DNA of 25,686 bases, taken from NCBI GenBank assembly GCA_964384625.1, contig CAYLNH010000082.1, forward strand, positions 1 to 25,686, given 5' to 3'. Positions 1-7,501 of the stretch are shown piece after piece (position 1 is the stretch's first letter; each line of letters begins with the position of its first letter). The position numbers and the translations under genes were made by a program. The DNA comes from CAYLNH01 sp964384625. Its GTDB lineage: Bacteria > Verrucomicrobiota > Lentisphaeria > JABSQK01. The notes below the pieces were generated by a model, which worked only from the letters and a program-made list of their open reading frames with translations, made no database searches and had not been told where the DNA came from.

Positions 1-13
1 CGAAATGTATCCC

Positions 14-114
14 GCCAAGGCGGGACACGATGCTCGCATCGCTTATTCGGCATCGCCTTGCCGGACCGGCGCTGGCCTCCGTCCCTGGCTGGAAGACTTA
101 CGCCGAGCCCATCT
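14..114 (-). repeat. Dispersed repeat R1, left copy
   Basis: About 101 bp matching positions 25575-25676 in inverted orientation, with roughly ten substitutions and one indel by eye (about 90% identity). Read on the minus strand it begins AGATGGGCTCGGCGTAAG, right at the TAG stop of the permease gene, whose last two bases belong to the repeat. It contains a hairpin CGATGCGAGCATCG and ends at a CCCGCC/GGCGGG hairpin next to the contig edge. It looks like a non-coding dispersed element. No transposase is associated. Confidence 0.85.
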
Positions 115-1705
115 AGCCGGCGCTGACGTGGTAGTGGCGGAGGACGCCGGACTCCCGGGTGTGCCGGCGGAAGATGCGGAAGATCATCTCGAAAAAGACG
201 CAGCCCAGAACGAGGTGCGCCACGATCACGCCGGAAATCAGCCAGACGTTGGAGTCAAGTTTGAGGAACAGGAAGGGGCCGGCGACCGCCCAGAAGACAA
301 AGATGAAAAATGTACTCAACAACGCGATCATCCGGCGAAAGATGAGGGAGAAAACAAAGGCGAGATTGAGATAGGCGAACATCAGCGTCAGGAAGACGAG
401 GTAGGCCATGGCGATCCGCCAGAAACCCTCGTAGAACGCCATCAGCACAAAGGCCGCGCCGAGACTGATGAGCCAGGGGATGTAGCATTTCAGGTAGCCC
501 CAGTACTTGCCCATGATGATGTCCTCCTCGCCCAGGCCGCTGATCAGGAGCAGCTCGAAGGTGCGCATTTCTTTTTCGTGCACAAACGCCAGGGCGCCGC
601 GGATCAGCAGGCCCAGCCCCATGATTACCGCGGAGACCACGAACATCGCCAGGCCGATGGAGAACCCCATGGCCTGGCGGTTCATGCCGTAGGGCAAGGC
701 CACCAGGATGCCGGCGGTCATGCTGAAGTAGAACAGGCTGTTGCCGGTGTTCGGGTTCTCTTTCCAGACCAGCGGATTGCCCTTGATCTCCCGTGAGACG
801 CGGCGCGCCGACATATGCTGCAGATACCGGGGGTCGACATTGCGCTGCGGCGCCAGCGCCCGGCCCGGCAGGATGCGGCTGGTCAGCGCCACGAGCAGAA
901 CGGTAACCACAAGCGCCTGCCCGATGAACAGCAAACTCGGCCAGGCCACGTTCCACCAGGAAAACACATCGCCGCCGGCAGCCAGCCCGTCGGCATGGAA
1001 CGTTGCCCGCAGCGCGTAGTACGGCGATACCGCGGGCAGGATCTGCGTGCCCAGCAGGCTGTCGTTGATGCCGGCTTCATTGCCGAGCATGAACAGCATG
1101 CCCGGCAACACGATGAAAAGGCAGGCACTGGTGATCAGCGAACTGAAGAACGCCATCATCTCGTCCATCATCAAGGCCGACAGCAGAAGTCCGATGCTGG
1201 TCCCCAACCCGACCGTCGCCAGCAGAATGCCGACGGCACAGAGTGCGTGCGTGCCGTGCAGCACATGCCGCGCATCCGGGACGCCGGTGATGGTGACCGG
1301 CGCCTGCCCGCCGCTGATCTGAAAGGACAGGACAAAGAACGGCAGCAGCGAGAGGCAGAGCGTTCCGACCAGCAGAAAGCTGCCCGCCAGCCGGCTGATG
1401 ACCAGCTGCAGCGGCGAGATATCCGCCAGCAGCAGCAGCCCGAGCGTCTTCATCTCCTTCTCGCGGGCGAAGTAGGCGGACGCCGAAGCCGGTCCGGCGA
1501 AACAGGCGGCGGCAACGCCGAGCACCGCCAAGAGCCGGAACAACTCCCGTCCCAACGACCCGGAATCAATCACCCATTGATGAAAGAAGCCGATCAGCAG
1601 CAGGATCACGCCGGCGGCCACGAAACTCAGTCGGCGGATGTAGAAAAACCTGTGGCGCGGCCGGCCGATCAACTCGCGAATGATGATTGCCAGTGTCAGT
1701 TGCAT
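113..1705 (-). CDS. ABC-2 type transporter permease, two fused permease units
   Basis: A 530-residue polytopic membrane protein of the ABC-2 permease type, expected to form the membrane channel of an ABC exporter. The protein looks internally duplicated. A cytoplasmic signature around residues 79-104 (FAREKEMKTLGLLLLADI) recurs at 374-400 (FVHEKEMRTFELLLISGL), each followed by several hydrophobic helices. A hydrophilic linker lies at about 280-315. Such EKEM..TxxLLL motifs are typical of the coupling helix that contacts the ATPase. The start is ATG with only a weak upstream purine run. No ATPase gene is adjacent: upstream is about 860 bp of non-coding DNA, and downstream the contig ends. The substrate cannot be inferred. 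The stop codon overlaps repeat R1. Confidence is high for the family, low for the role. Confidence 0.85.
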   Translation of the reverse strand: MQLTLAIIIRELIGRPRHRFFYIRRLSFVAAGVILLLIGFFHQWVIDSGSLGRELFRLLAVLGVAAACFAGPASASAYFAREKEMKTLGLLLLADISPLQLVISRLAGSFLLVGTLCLSLLPFFVLSFQISGGQAPVTITGVPDARHVLHGTHALCAVGILLATVGLGTSIGLLLSALMMDEMMAFFSSLITSACLFIVLPGMLFMLGNEAGINDSLLGTQILPAVSPYYALRATFHADGLAAGGDVFSWWNVAWPSLLFIGQALVVTVLLVALTSRILPGRALAPQRNVDPRYLQHMSARRVSREIKGNPLVWKENPNTGNSLFYFSMTAGILVALPYGMNRQAMGFSIGLAMFVVSAVIMGLGLLIRGALAFVHEKEMRTFELLLISGLGEEDIIMGKYWGYLKCYIPWLISLGAAFVLMAFYEGFWRIAMAYLVFLTLMFAYLNLAFVFSLIFRRMIALLSTFFIFVFWAVAGPFLFLKLDSNVWLISGVIVAHLVLGCVFFEMIFRIFRRHTRESGVLRHYHVSAG

Positions 1706-1823
1706 CGGTGCCCATCCTGAATCATGTCTGCCGCCCTCGTAATTGCTCGCATACGTTTGTTACTATACCTGAAATGCGAACCTCCGTCCATTCCGACGAC
1801 CGGCCAAAGTAAGCCCTCGTCTA

Positions 1824-1975
1824 CTGTCCTTCTTTGCATGCCGCAGGCTTGACCTGCGGTATTTTGGGATCTGTCACCTACATAAAGCCCATGCCGCACC
1901 TCCCCGGTTTGAAAACGGTCGTTCGGTGCAGGTGACCAATCCTGAAACTCCGCACCACAAGGGTGCGGGATTTCC
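1824..1975 (-). repeat. Dispersed repeat R2, copy a
   Basis: Read on the minus strand, this matches positions 7186-7403 read on the plus strand. Shared blocks include ATCCCGCACC, GTTTCAGGAT-GGTCACCT-CACC, GGTGAC-GATCC, CCGCAGG and ATGCAAAG-AGG-CAG, in the same order. It carries a local hairpin CCGCAGG/CCTGCGG at 1841-1859. Copy b has an additional 48-bp palindrome that this copy lacks. Identity in alignable blocks is roughly 70% or more by eye. Confidence 0.75.
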
Positions 1976-2501
1976 AAGAAGAATACAGCGGGCGGTCATC
2001 GAGGAATTACCGGCCAAATGGGGATCCCGGAGGTCGCCCTCGACCCCCGTTCTGTGGTCCTTACATGCCGCCTGGTTCATTCTGCGGTACCTGCGGATCG
2101 CTCACCGGCAGCGACACAATGCCCGCTCCTTTTCCCTGCGGGCCGGAGTTGGGGAATCGTTGAAGCTCAGCCTCAAACGGGAGTTCCTGAGGCCCAACGG
2201 GCCGGTGTTGATATAGTACCCAGAGTGAGCCCCCGAACGACCTGGCCTGCCAGGTCTGGCGAGCCCCAAGTGCGGAGGCTGCAGGCCTGGGATCACGCCG
2301 CCTCACAACCCAAAGGCCTGAAGGGCCGCGTTCGCCTCACGTGACCATAAGTTAAATGGTTTCGGAGTTGGCGCTTGACTCGCGCTCTCCTGCCCCTTGG
2401 GATCACAGCGACAGAACTCATGCAGTCATCGGGCTATTCTGTCCGATGCCGAATCGTGCTTCGTCGAGCCCTGGCGAGCTCTGCAACGGCTGACAGGACC
2501 A

Positions 2502-2537
2502 GAAAAAAGCGCCGACGCAGAATTCCGCGCCGGCGCT
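2502..2537 (-). terminator. Intrinsic terminator of the fucosidase gene
   Basis: On the minus strand, an 11-bp stem AGCGCCGGCGC / GCGTCGGCGCT (one G-U pair) with an 8-nt loop is followed directly by a run of six T. It lies about 30 bp after the fucosidase stop, in the right orientation. Confidence 0.85.
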
Positions 2538-2564
2538 GGAATCGTGTACTGCAGGAGCTCCGGA

Positions 2565-3854
2565 CTACTTGAGGAACAACTCGATGGTCGGGATCTCGAT
2601 ATTGGGTTTCACCACGGGCAGATTCAGCGTCAGTTCACCGGGCCCGGATTTCTGATTCAGGCCGGGGTGCACTTCTGCCGCGGCGTCGCGAAACCGGACT
2701 TCGCTGGCGTCATGCAGGAACTGCGCGTACTTGACCTTGCCGGCCATGCCTTCCAGATGCAGGGCTTTGAAGGGCCAGGCGAACAAGTGGACATACAGCC
2801 GGTTGGTCGCCGCGTTGTAGGTGTAACGGCAGTCCGGCGGCGCTTCGAGACCTTCCGGGGCGGCGCCGCAACCGTGGATCGAACGGCTGTTGTAGCGCAT
2901 CCACTTGCCGATGCCGGTCAGACAGGCGGTGGCGCGGTAGTCAATCTCGCCGCGGCCCGTGGGCCCGACGTTCATCAGCATATTTCCGCCCTTGCTGACC
3001 CCGTCAATGAGCATGCGCAGCACCTGGTCGACCGTCTTCCAGGTCAACTCGTCGCGATGGTAGCCCCAGGACCCGGAAAACGTCTGACAGGCCTCCCAGA
3101 CCGTCGGGTTGCCGTCCTTGTCCTTCATCGCTTCTTTCGGCTGATACTGTTCAGGCGTGACAAAATCGCCGGACTCCTCAAGGTCAAGACGGTTGTCGAC
3201 GATGATGTCCGGCTGCAGCCGGCGCACGAGTTGGATCAGCTTTTCCGATTCCCAGTCGTCTTTGCCCTTGCCGTCGTCGCCGGGATAGGAGAAGTCGAAC
3301 CAGAGGATATCGATCTTGCCGAAGTCCGTCAGCAGTTCCGTCACCTGGTTGCGCATGTACTCGGCATATTTTGTGACATCGCGGTCTTTAGTCTGTTCGC
3401 GGAACTCCTGGTCTTCACTCTGCGGGTGGATCCGGTCCACCGGGAACTCGGGATGATGCCAGTCGATCAGGGAGTAGTAAAACCCGACTTTCAAACCTTC
3501 GGCGCGGAAGGCATCGACCATTTCTTTCAGAAGATCGCGCTGAGCCGGAGTGTTGGTGGCCTTGTACTCGGTGTACTTCGTGTCCCACAGACAGAAGCCT
3601 TCGTGGTGCTTGGTCGTGATGACGAAGTACTTCATGCCGGCCTGTTTCGCCAGGCGGGCCCACTCGCGGGGGTCATACAGGTCCGGGTCGAAGGTCTCGA
3701 AATACTTGACGTAGTCCTCGGTCCGGATCTTCTCATGTTTCTTGACCCACTCCTGGCGGGCAGCCTGGGCGTAGGTGCCCCAGTGGATGAACATGCCGAA
3801 ACGGTCCTGCACGAACCAGCTGGTGTCGCCTTGGCCATAGGGTTTGTCGCTCAT
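2565..3854 (-). CDS. Alpha-L-fucosidase, glycoside hydrolase family 29
   Basis: A 429-residue GH29 enzyme that removes alpha-linked L-fucose by a retaining mechanism. Visible family signatures are the FGMFIHWG strand at residues 20-26, the TTKHHEGFCLW segment at 80-90, GFYYSLIDWHHPEF at 124-137, and IDILWFDF at 181-188, where Asp187 fits the catalytic nucleophile. There is no signal peptide or lipobox, so it probably acts in the cytoplasm on imported oligosaccharides. I chose the ATG at 3854 because AAGGAG lies 7 nt upstream; the open frame runs 30 codons further without a ribosome site. An AraC gene lies divergently upstream, with a candidate AraC operator and promoter between them, and a strong terminator follows. 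The acid/base residue was not assigned. Confidence 0.93.
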   Translation of the reverse strand: MSDKPYGQGDTSWFVQDRFGMFIHWGTYAQAARQEWVKKHEKIRTEDYVKYFETFDPDLYDPREWARLAKQAGMKYFVITTKHHEGFCLWDTKYTEYKATNTPAQRDLLKEMVDAFRAEGLKVGFYYSLIDWHHPEFPVDRIHPQSEDQEFREQTKDRDVTKYAEYMRNQVTELLTDFGKIDILWFDFSYPGDDGKGKDDWESEKLIQLVRRLQPDIIVDNRLDLEESGDFVTPEQYQPKEAMKDKDGNPTVWEACQTFSGSWGYHRDELTWKTVDQVLRMLIDGVSKGGNMLMNVGPTGRGEIDYRATACLTGIGKWMRYNSRSIHGCGAAPEGLEAPPDCRYTYNAATNRLYVHLFAWPFKALHLEGMAGKVKYAQFLHDASEVRFRDAAAEVHPGLNQKSGPGELTLNLPVVKPNIEIPTIELFLK

Positions 3855-3903
3855 GATTCTGCTCCTTGGTTGGTTCTCTGAAGAGAGGGGTTGGCAAGGA
3901 TCA

Positions 3904-3931
3904 ACTCTACTGCAAAGCGCCCTTGCGACAA
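3904..3931 (-). promoter_or_regulatory. Candidate promoter of the fucosidase gene
   Basis: On the minus strand, TTGTCG (3931-3926), a 16-bp spacer and TAGAGT (3909-3904) resemble -35 and -10 boxes, about 50 bp before the fucosidase ATG. The -35 box overlaps the promoter-proximal half of the direct repeat at 3920-3938, the arrangement used by activators that touch sigma. Confidence 0.5.
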
Positions 3932-3960
3932 TGGACAAGAACACTTGAATAAATGTACAA
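3920..3960 (-). promoter_or_regulatory. Candidate AraC-type operator, two direct half-sites 22 bp apart
   Basis: On the minus strand, two 19-bp direct repeats share TTGT-CATT....CAAG-G, at 3960-3942 and 3938-3920. Start-to-start spacing is 22 bp, about two helical turns, as in classical AraC operators. They lie between the divergent fucosidase and AraC genes. The spacing and repeats are seen in the sequence; binding by the neighbouring AraC protein is inference. Confidence 0.55.
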
Positions 3961-4225
3961 ATGAAGCTATTTCGTTGGATTTGAGCGTGAGAATAATGGA
4001 GGATATTGATGCTTGAGTTTGCAGAGGTCGAACTTGTCGGAGCGGTCCGATTCGTCCCGCGGGACCCCGGTGATCAGGTCGAAGCCGGGTGCACCTGTCC
4101 TGCCGACAACGTCGCCGCCGGCCATGAAGCACCCCGTGATTTGGACCGATTCGAAGCGACCGCTGCCTGCCGCCGGCGGATTCGCCGGCGGCGGAACCGA
4201 ACCTCCCAACCGTGACCCCCCAACC

Positions 4226-5002
4226 GTGAAACCGATCTATCACAGTCCGGCTGTCGAGTTGTTGTGCTGCCGGCTCGAGCATTTGCAGCGTTGGCCGGTG
4301 GCAACCCTGTCGGCGCCGTTCTGGCGGTTTTACTGGAACCGCGATCCGGGTGCCTGGATCGAGTTCGCCGAGCAACGCTACGATCTGCTGCCGGGGGATT
4401 TCTTCCTGTTGCCGCCTTATACTCCCGCCGCCGCCCGCCTGGACCGTCCCGTCGATCATCTGTATCTGCACTTCAGCACCCGCGAGCCCTATGCCGGCGT
4501 CCCGCCGGAGATCTTTCATTTCCCGTTGACCGGCGACATCCAGGACTTGGTCACCCAGCTGACCCGAGGCATTCACCAGCAGCGGGAGGACAACCAGCAT
4601 TTCCGCCTGAAAGCACTGGCTCTGGTCCACCTGGCGTTGACGCGGATTCCGGCCGACCGCCTGCAGCCGCACCGGACCGACGACCGCATCGAGCGGGTGC
4701 TGGAGTACATCACCGTTCGGCTCGGCCGGAAACTGACGAACCGGCAGCTGGCCGGCATCGCCGGCATGCATACCAATGCGTTTACGCGACGCTTCCGGCA
4801 GGTCACCGGCATGAGCCCGCAACGGTATATGAACGTCAAACGCATCGAACGCGCCTGCACCATTCTGCACAACGCGGCCGTCAGCATCGAAGCAGTCGCC
4901 GACACCCTCGGCTTCTGCGATCGCTACCATTTTTCACGGGTATTCAAGCAGGTGCAGGGGATGGGGCCGGCGGCGTTTCGGAGGATGGTCTCCGGCGGCT
5001 GA
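4226..5002 (+). CDS. AraC-family transcriptional regulator (fucosidase-linked)
   Basis: A 258-residue regulator with an N-terminal cupin-like sensing half (residues 1-110, including LLPGDFFLLPPYTP and HLYLHFST) and a C-terminal AraC DNA-binding domain at about 152-256, made of two helix-turn-helix units. The first is LAGIAGMHTNAFTRRFRQV and the second ends IEAVADTLGFCDRYHFSRVF. The start is uncertain. The frame is open back to TTG 4013 and has ATG 4124, but those codons look non-coding and GC-hairpin-rich, so I chose GTG 4226, which begins VKPIYHSPAVELL. No strong ribosome site supports any choice. It lies divergent from the GH29 gene and convergent with the GntR-type gene 13 bp away. Its likely role is control of the fucosidase gene by a sugar ligand. 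Confidence 0.85.
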   Translation: MKPIYHSPAVELLCCRLEHLQRWPVATLSAPFWRFYWNRDPGAWIEFAEQRYDLLPGDFFLLPPYTPAAARLDRPVDHLYLHFSTREPYAGVPPEIFHFPLTGDIQDLVTQLTRGIHQQREDNQHFRLKALALVHLALTRIPADRLQPHRTDDRIERVLEYITVRLGRKLTNRQLAGIAGMHTNAFTRRFRQVTGMSPQRYMNVKRIERACTILHNAAVSIEAVADTLGFCDRYHFSRVFKQVQGMGPAAFRRMVSGG

Positions 5003-5015
5003 GACACGGCGCCGG

Positions 5016-6206
5016 TCAGAATTGTCGGGAACGCAGGGCGCCGAAGACGGGCAGGCTTTCCTCCGGCACAATCAGATTGGGGCGGACCTGGAATTGAACC
5101 GGTTCTGCCGGCGGATTGAGGGCGAGGTCGACCAGTCGTTCCGCCATCTGGCGGGAATCGAGGGCCAGGGTAACGCTGGGGTTGTTGCCCCGGCCGGAGC
5201 TGCCGCAGGCACCGGCGGCGTGGCCGAACCCCGCAATGTCCAGGTCTTCCCGGGGCAGCCGGCCGAGGACCCGGACCGCGGCCGAAACAACTCGCGCTGC
5301 ACAATCAGAAACGGTAAGGATGGCATCGACCTCCGTCCCGTCATTGATGTAGCGCACCAGATGGCCGGCGGCCATATGCACGCTCGCCTCGAACGAGGCG
5401 GCCTCACTGTGCTCGCTCGGGGGCAGGCCGCACAGCACCGGTTCCAGCGGCGTTTGGCCGGCTTCCTCCATGGCCTCCTGATAGCCGGCCAGTCGATCGG
5501 CACAGGACACCGGCGGTTGATGCCCGACTGAATGGGTCCAGCAGGGCAGAATGCGGCGCCGGCCGCGGGCCAGCAGCCAGCGGGTCAGATCATACGTGCC
5601 CCGGCGGTAGTCCGGACAGACGGTCGAGGCGCTGGGCACCGGCGCCGTTTTGGTCAAGGCCGCGATCGGCACTTCCGACCGCGCGAAGGCCTCCAGCGTC
5701 CGGGTGTTTTCCGGAATCGTGTCGTTGTTCTCGAAAACGATCAGCCCCATCGGCAGTTCTTCCGGCGGCAAGCGCAATTGCCGGGGATGCAGATTCTGCG
5801 GATTCAGGCGCAGGGCATGGAGCCCCTTGGCGTACAGCAGGTCGCGGGCCTGCATGGCCACATCCAGGGACCAGCGCGGGTACATCCAGCTGTGGGAAGG
5901 GTCCACCAGGCTGGCGTCGGCCAGCACCGCCACAGTATTGCGCAGCAAGGGCGGAACCGTGCTGCTGCAGATGATTCGTCGTCCCCGCGAGCCGGCGACG
6001 GCGGCAATCATGCCGTCATCCATCAAGACCCCCAACGCCGAGCGCACGGTCGTCCGGGAAACGTCAAGGCGTTCGGCCAGCTGCTGTTCCGGCGGCAGCA
6101 ATTCCCCGGCGGTCAGCTCGCCGTCCTGGATCCAGGCACGCAGTTGCCGCAGGGCTCGTGCCCCGGGTCTTTCGTCAAACAGGTTTCGCGGCTGCTCTTT
6201 CGGCAT
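5016..6206 (-). CDS. GntR-type wHTH regulator with LacI-like ligand-binding domain
   Basis: A 396-residue hybrid regulator. Residues 12-80 form a GntR winged helix, with the typical run from LPPEQQLAERL (37-47) through DVSRTTVRSALGVLMDDGMI. The rest, about 90-385, is a periplasmic-binding-protein-like sensor as in LacI/GalR, with a distal VDAILTVSDCAARVVSAAVRV segment and the ending DLALNPPAEPVQFQVRPNLIVPEES typical of that fold. AraR-type sugar repressors have this architecture. The start is ATG 6206 with only a weak AAGAGA site. It converges on the AraC gene with a 13-bp gap. The ligand is probably a sugar, but there is no adjacent target transporter to name it. Confidence 0.88.
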   Translation of the reverse strand: MPKEQPRNLFDERPGARALRQLRAWIQDGELTAGELLPPEQQLAERLDVSRTTVRSALGVLMDDGMIAAVAGSRGRRIICSSTVPPLLRNTVAVLADASLVDPSHSWMYPRWSLDVAMQARDLLYAKGLHALRLNPQNLHPRQLRLPPEELPMGLIVFENNDTIPENTRTLEAFARSEVPIAALTKTAPVPSASTVCPDYRRGTYDLTRWLLARGRRRILPCWTHSVGHQPPVSCADRLAGYQEAMEEAGQTPLEPVLCGLPPSEHSEAASFEASVHMAAGHLVRYINDGTEVDAILTVSDCAARVVSAAVRVLGRLPREDLDIAGFGHAAGACGSSGRGNNPSVTLALDSRQMAERLVDLALNPPAEPVQFQVRPNLIVPEESLPVFGALRSRQF

Positions 6207-6355
6207 CAGTCTCTTATCCGTCCGGCAATCAGCATCATGCCCGTCTCTACGCCCACAGAGTCGTTTCCATCAAGTCCGCGAAGGCTGTCACACAGTACCG
6301 TTGGCGACCGCCAGTTCAAGTCGACCCAATGGATACCGCCGAAAGACCTCGGCCT

Positions 6356-7057
6356 TTAGAAAAGATCCTGTTGCCGCGGCAGGTCCGGGGCATCGACATC
6401 GAATGAGATCGAGGTGATGGCATGGTACGGTACCAGGTGGAATTTCTGCTCAAAATCCCGCAGCAGGAAGACCTGTTCCGAACCGTTGGCCTCGATCTTG
6501 ACCAGATGCCCCCGCAGCACTTGCCCGTTGGTCAGGTGCACGGCGATGGCCACACTGTCGGTGATCAAGTTGTCCAGGTGCAGGTCCATGGCGCCGCTGA
6601 CGCTCAGCGACCATTCCAGGGCCTGGCGGTACATGTCCGTCGTATTGCGCAGTCGATCACTGATAATCGTCGTCAGGTATCGCAGAAGCTTGGATCCGGC
6701 GCCGGGGAATTCGAGCACCATGCGCTCGAAGGTCGGCGTGTCCATGGCCAGCAGCAATGTGTCTTCCAAGGTCATCGCCCGGGCTGAACGCGGCTCCAGA
6801 GTGAACAGGGACAGCTCTCCGAATACAGCGCCCGGAGGTACGTTGGCCAGGGCCTTCTCCAGGTCGAGCCCAATCCTGGCGTTGATTTCCACCAGGCCCT
6901 TGACCACAACAAACATGGTGCCCCCCGGGTCGTCGCGTTCAAACACGACGGTATCGGCAGGATACTCGTATTCCTCCATAAAGGAGTCGACGATTTCCAA
7001 CTCCTCAGGCGTCAGGCCCTGGAAGATCTGGAGGTCGCCAAGCGCGTTGATATCCAT
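6356..7057 (-). CDS. Cyclic-nucleotide-binding protein with Sm/Hfq-like C-terminal domain
   Basis: A 233-residue cytosolic protein. Residues 8-125 are a cyclic-nucleotide-binding domain. The phosphate-binding cassette FGELSLFTLEPRSA (79-92) keeps the Glu (81) and Arg (90) that contact the ribose and phosphate in CRP and PKA-type domains. A helix follows (about 125-150). There is no CRP-type helix-turn-helix. Instead residues 168-219 match the pattern of an Sm fold: VAIAVHLTNGQVLRGHLVKI resembles Hfq Sm1 (L-NG--L-G), and LVPYHAITSI resembles the Hfq YKHAIS Sm2 strand. The Sm assignment is mine by pattern and needs a structure check. The ribosome site is GGAG 8 nt before the ATG, with a good promoter at 7103-7131. 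An adenylate cyclase is encoded at 15856. Confidence 0.8.
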   Translation of the reverse strand: MDINALGDLQIFQGLTPEELEIVDSFMEEYEYPADTVVFERDDPGGTMFVVVKGLVEINARIGLDLEKALANVPPGAVFGELSLFTLEPRSARAMTLEDTLLLAMDTPTFERMVLEFPGAGSKLLRYLTTIISDRLRNTTDMYRQALEWSLSVSGAMDLHLDNLITDSVAIAVHLTNGQVLRGHLVKIEANGSEQVFLLRDFEQKFHLVPYHAITSISFDVDAPDLPRQQDLF

Positions 7058-7102
7058 GGTAGCTACTCCTGCGGAGCCGGTTGTTCACGAGCGGCGGTAC
7101 AT

Positions 7103-7131
7103 AGTATACTGGCCGCCCCAAACAACATCAA
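7103..7131 (-). promoter_or_regulatory. Sigma70-type promoter of the cNMP-binding gene
   Basis: On the minus strand TTGATG (7131-7126), a 17-bp spacer and TATACT (7108-7103). This gives a leader of about 40 nt before the ATG at 7057. Confidence 0.65.
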
Positions 7132-7185
7132 GCCAACAGCTTGAAAACCATAAGCCCTCACCTGCTGCCCTCTGCCTTCGGCGTC

Positions 7186-7403
7186 GAGATCCCGCACCTT
7201 TACGGGGCGGCGTTTCAGGATCGGTCACCTACACCAGACGGCCACCTCCAGTTCCCGTTTTCCCGCCGCTCGGGCCGGCACGCCGGCCCGAGCGGCGGGA
7301 AAACAGGGGAGCTGTGGTACGGACTTCATGCCGGTGACTGATCCTCAAGTGCCGCAGGTTCCCGATCTCTTGAGAGTCGGGACTGGATGCAAAGCAGGGC
7401 AGC
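7186..7403 (+). repeat. Dispersed repeat R2, copy b, interrupted by a palindrome
   Basis: Matches 1824-1975 on the opposite strand, block by block (ATCCCGCACC, GTTTCAGGATCGGTCACCT, GGTGACTGATCC, CCGCAGG, ATGCAAAGCAGGGCAG). It is longer because of the 48-bp palindrome at 7257-7304, which copy a lacks. It lies upstream of both neighbouring genes, so it is not a terminator. Confidence 0.75.
7257..7304. repeat. Perfect 23-bp inverted repeat with 2-nt centre
   Basis: The left arm 7257-7279 starts GTTTTCCCGCCGCTCGG and the right arm 7282-7304 is its exact reverse complement, with AC between them. The GC-rich arm with T/A-rich outer ends would form a very stable cruciform or hairpin. It sits inside R2b in a divergent promoter region. 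Confidence 0.9.
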
Positions 7404-7435
7404 AAGCGGGGGCATACCAGTGGGGGAAACGTCAC

Positions 7436-7464
7436 TTGCGGAGAACGGGGAGAGTGGCTATTTT
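7436..7464 (+). promoter_or_regulatory. Candidate promoter of the FHA gene
   Basis: TTGCGG (7436-7441), a 17-bp spacer and TATTTT (7459-7464), about 38 bp before the FHA start codon. Boxes are moderate matches. Confidence 0.45.
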
Positions 7465-7501
7465 TATGGAGCCGCTGGTTTGAGCAGGAGGATAAGACCC
7501 C

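Larger units (their letters stand above)
1706..2564. other. Non-coding stretch between permease and fucosidase genes
   Basis: No convincing gene. It holds repeat R2 copy a (1824-1975), small hairpins (GGCCC-AAC-GGGCC at 2191-2203; ACCTGGC-CT-GCCAGGT at 2240-2255) and the fucosidase terminator near 2502-2537. Short open frames here lack Shine-Dalgarno sites and recognisable protein character. The permease promoter must lie here but I do not see a clear one. Confidence 0.6.
3855..4225. other. Divergent regulatory region between fucosidase and AraC genes
   Basis: Holds the fucosidase promoter and operator (3904-3960) and a GC hairpin GCCGCCGGCG-GATT-CGCCGGCGGC at 4169-4192, just ahead of the AraC coding core. 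Also present is GGAGG near 3998-4002 followed by ATG 4009, which opens a frame of only 69 codons with no recognisable protein character. Confidence 0.55.
7058..7501. other. Divergent intergenic region with repeat R2b
   Basis: Lies between the divergent cNMP and FHA genes. From left to right it holds a minus-strand promoter, repeat R2 copy b with an embedded 48-bp perfect palindrome, and a plus-strand promoter. The short frames inside it are repeat sequence, not genes. Confidence 0.7.

Noticed and set aside
815..1720. Plus-strand open frame rich in Gln and Arg
   Set aside because: Shadow of the permease gene; composition is typical of antisense reading.
2397..3881. Plus-strand open frame of 494 codons
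   Set aside because: Shadow of the fucosidase gene, which has clear GH29 motifs on the other strand.
4006..4215. 69-codon frame with GGAGG upstream
   Set aside because: No family character, overlaps the GC hairpin, and the segment is better read as leader of the AraC gene.
6356..7057. CRP/FNR transcription factor
   Set aside because: The C-terminus lacks a helix-turn-helix and instead has an Sm-like strand pattern.
7257..7304. Perfect palindrome as an intrinsic terminator
   Set aside because: It lies between divergent promoters upstream of both genes, so neither transcript would end there.
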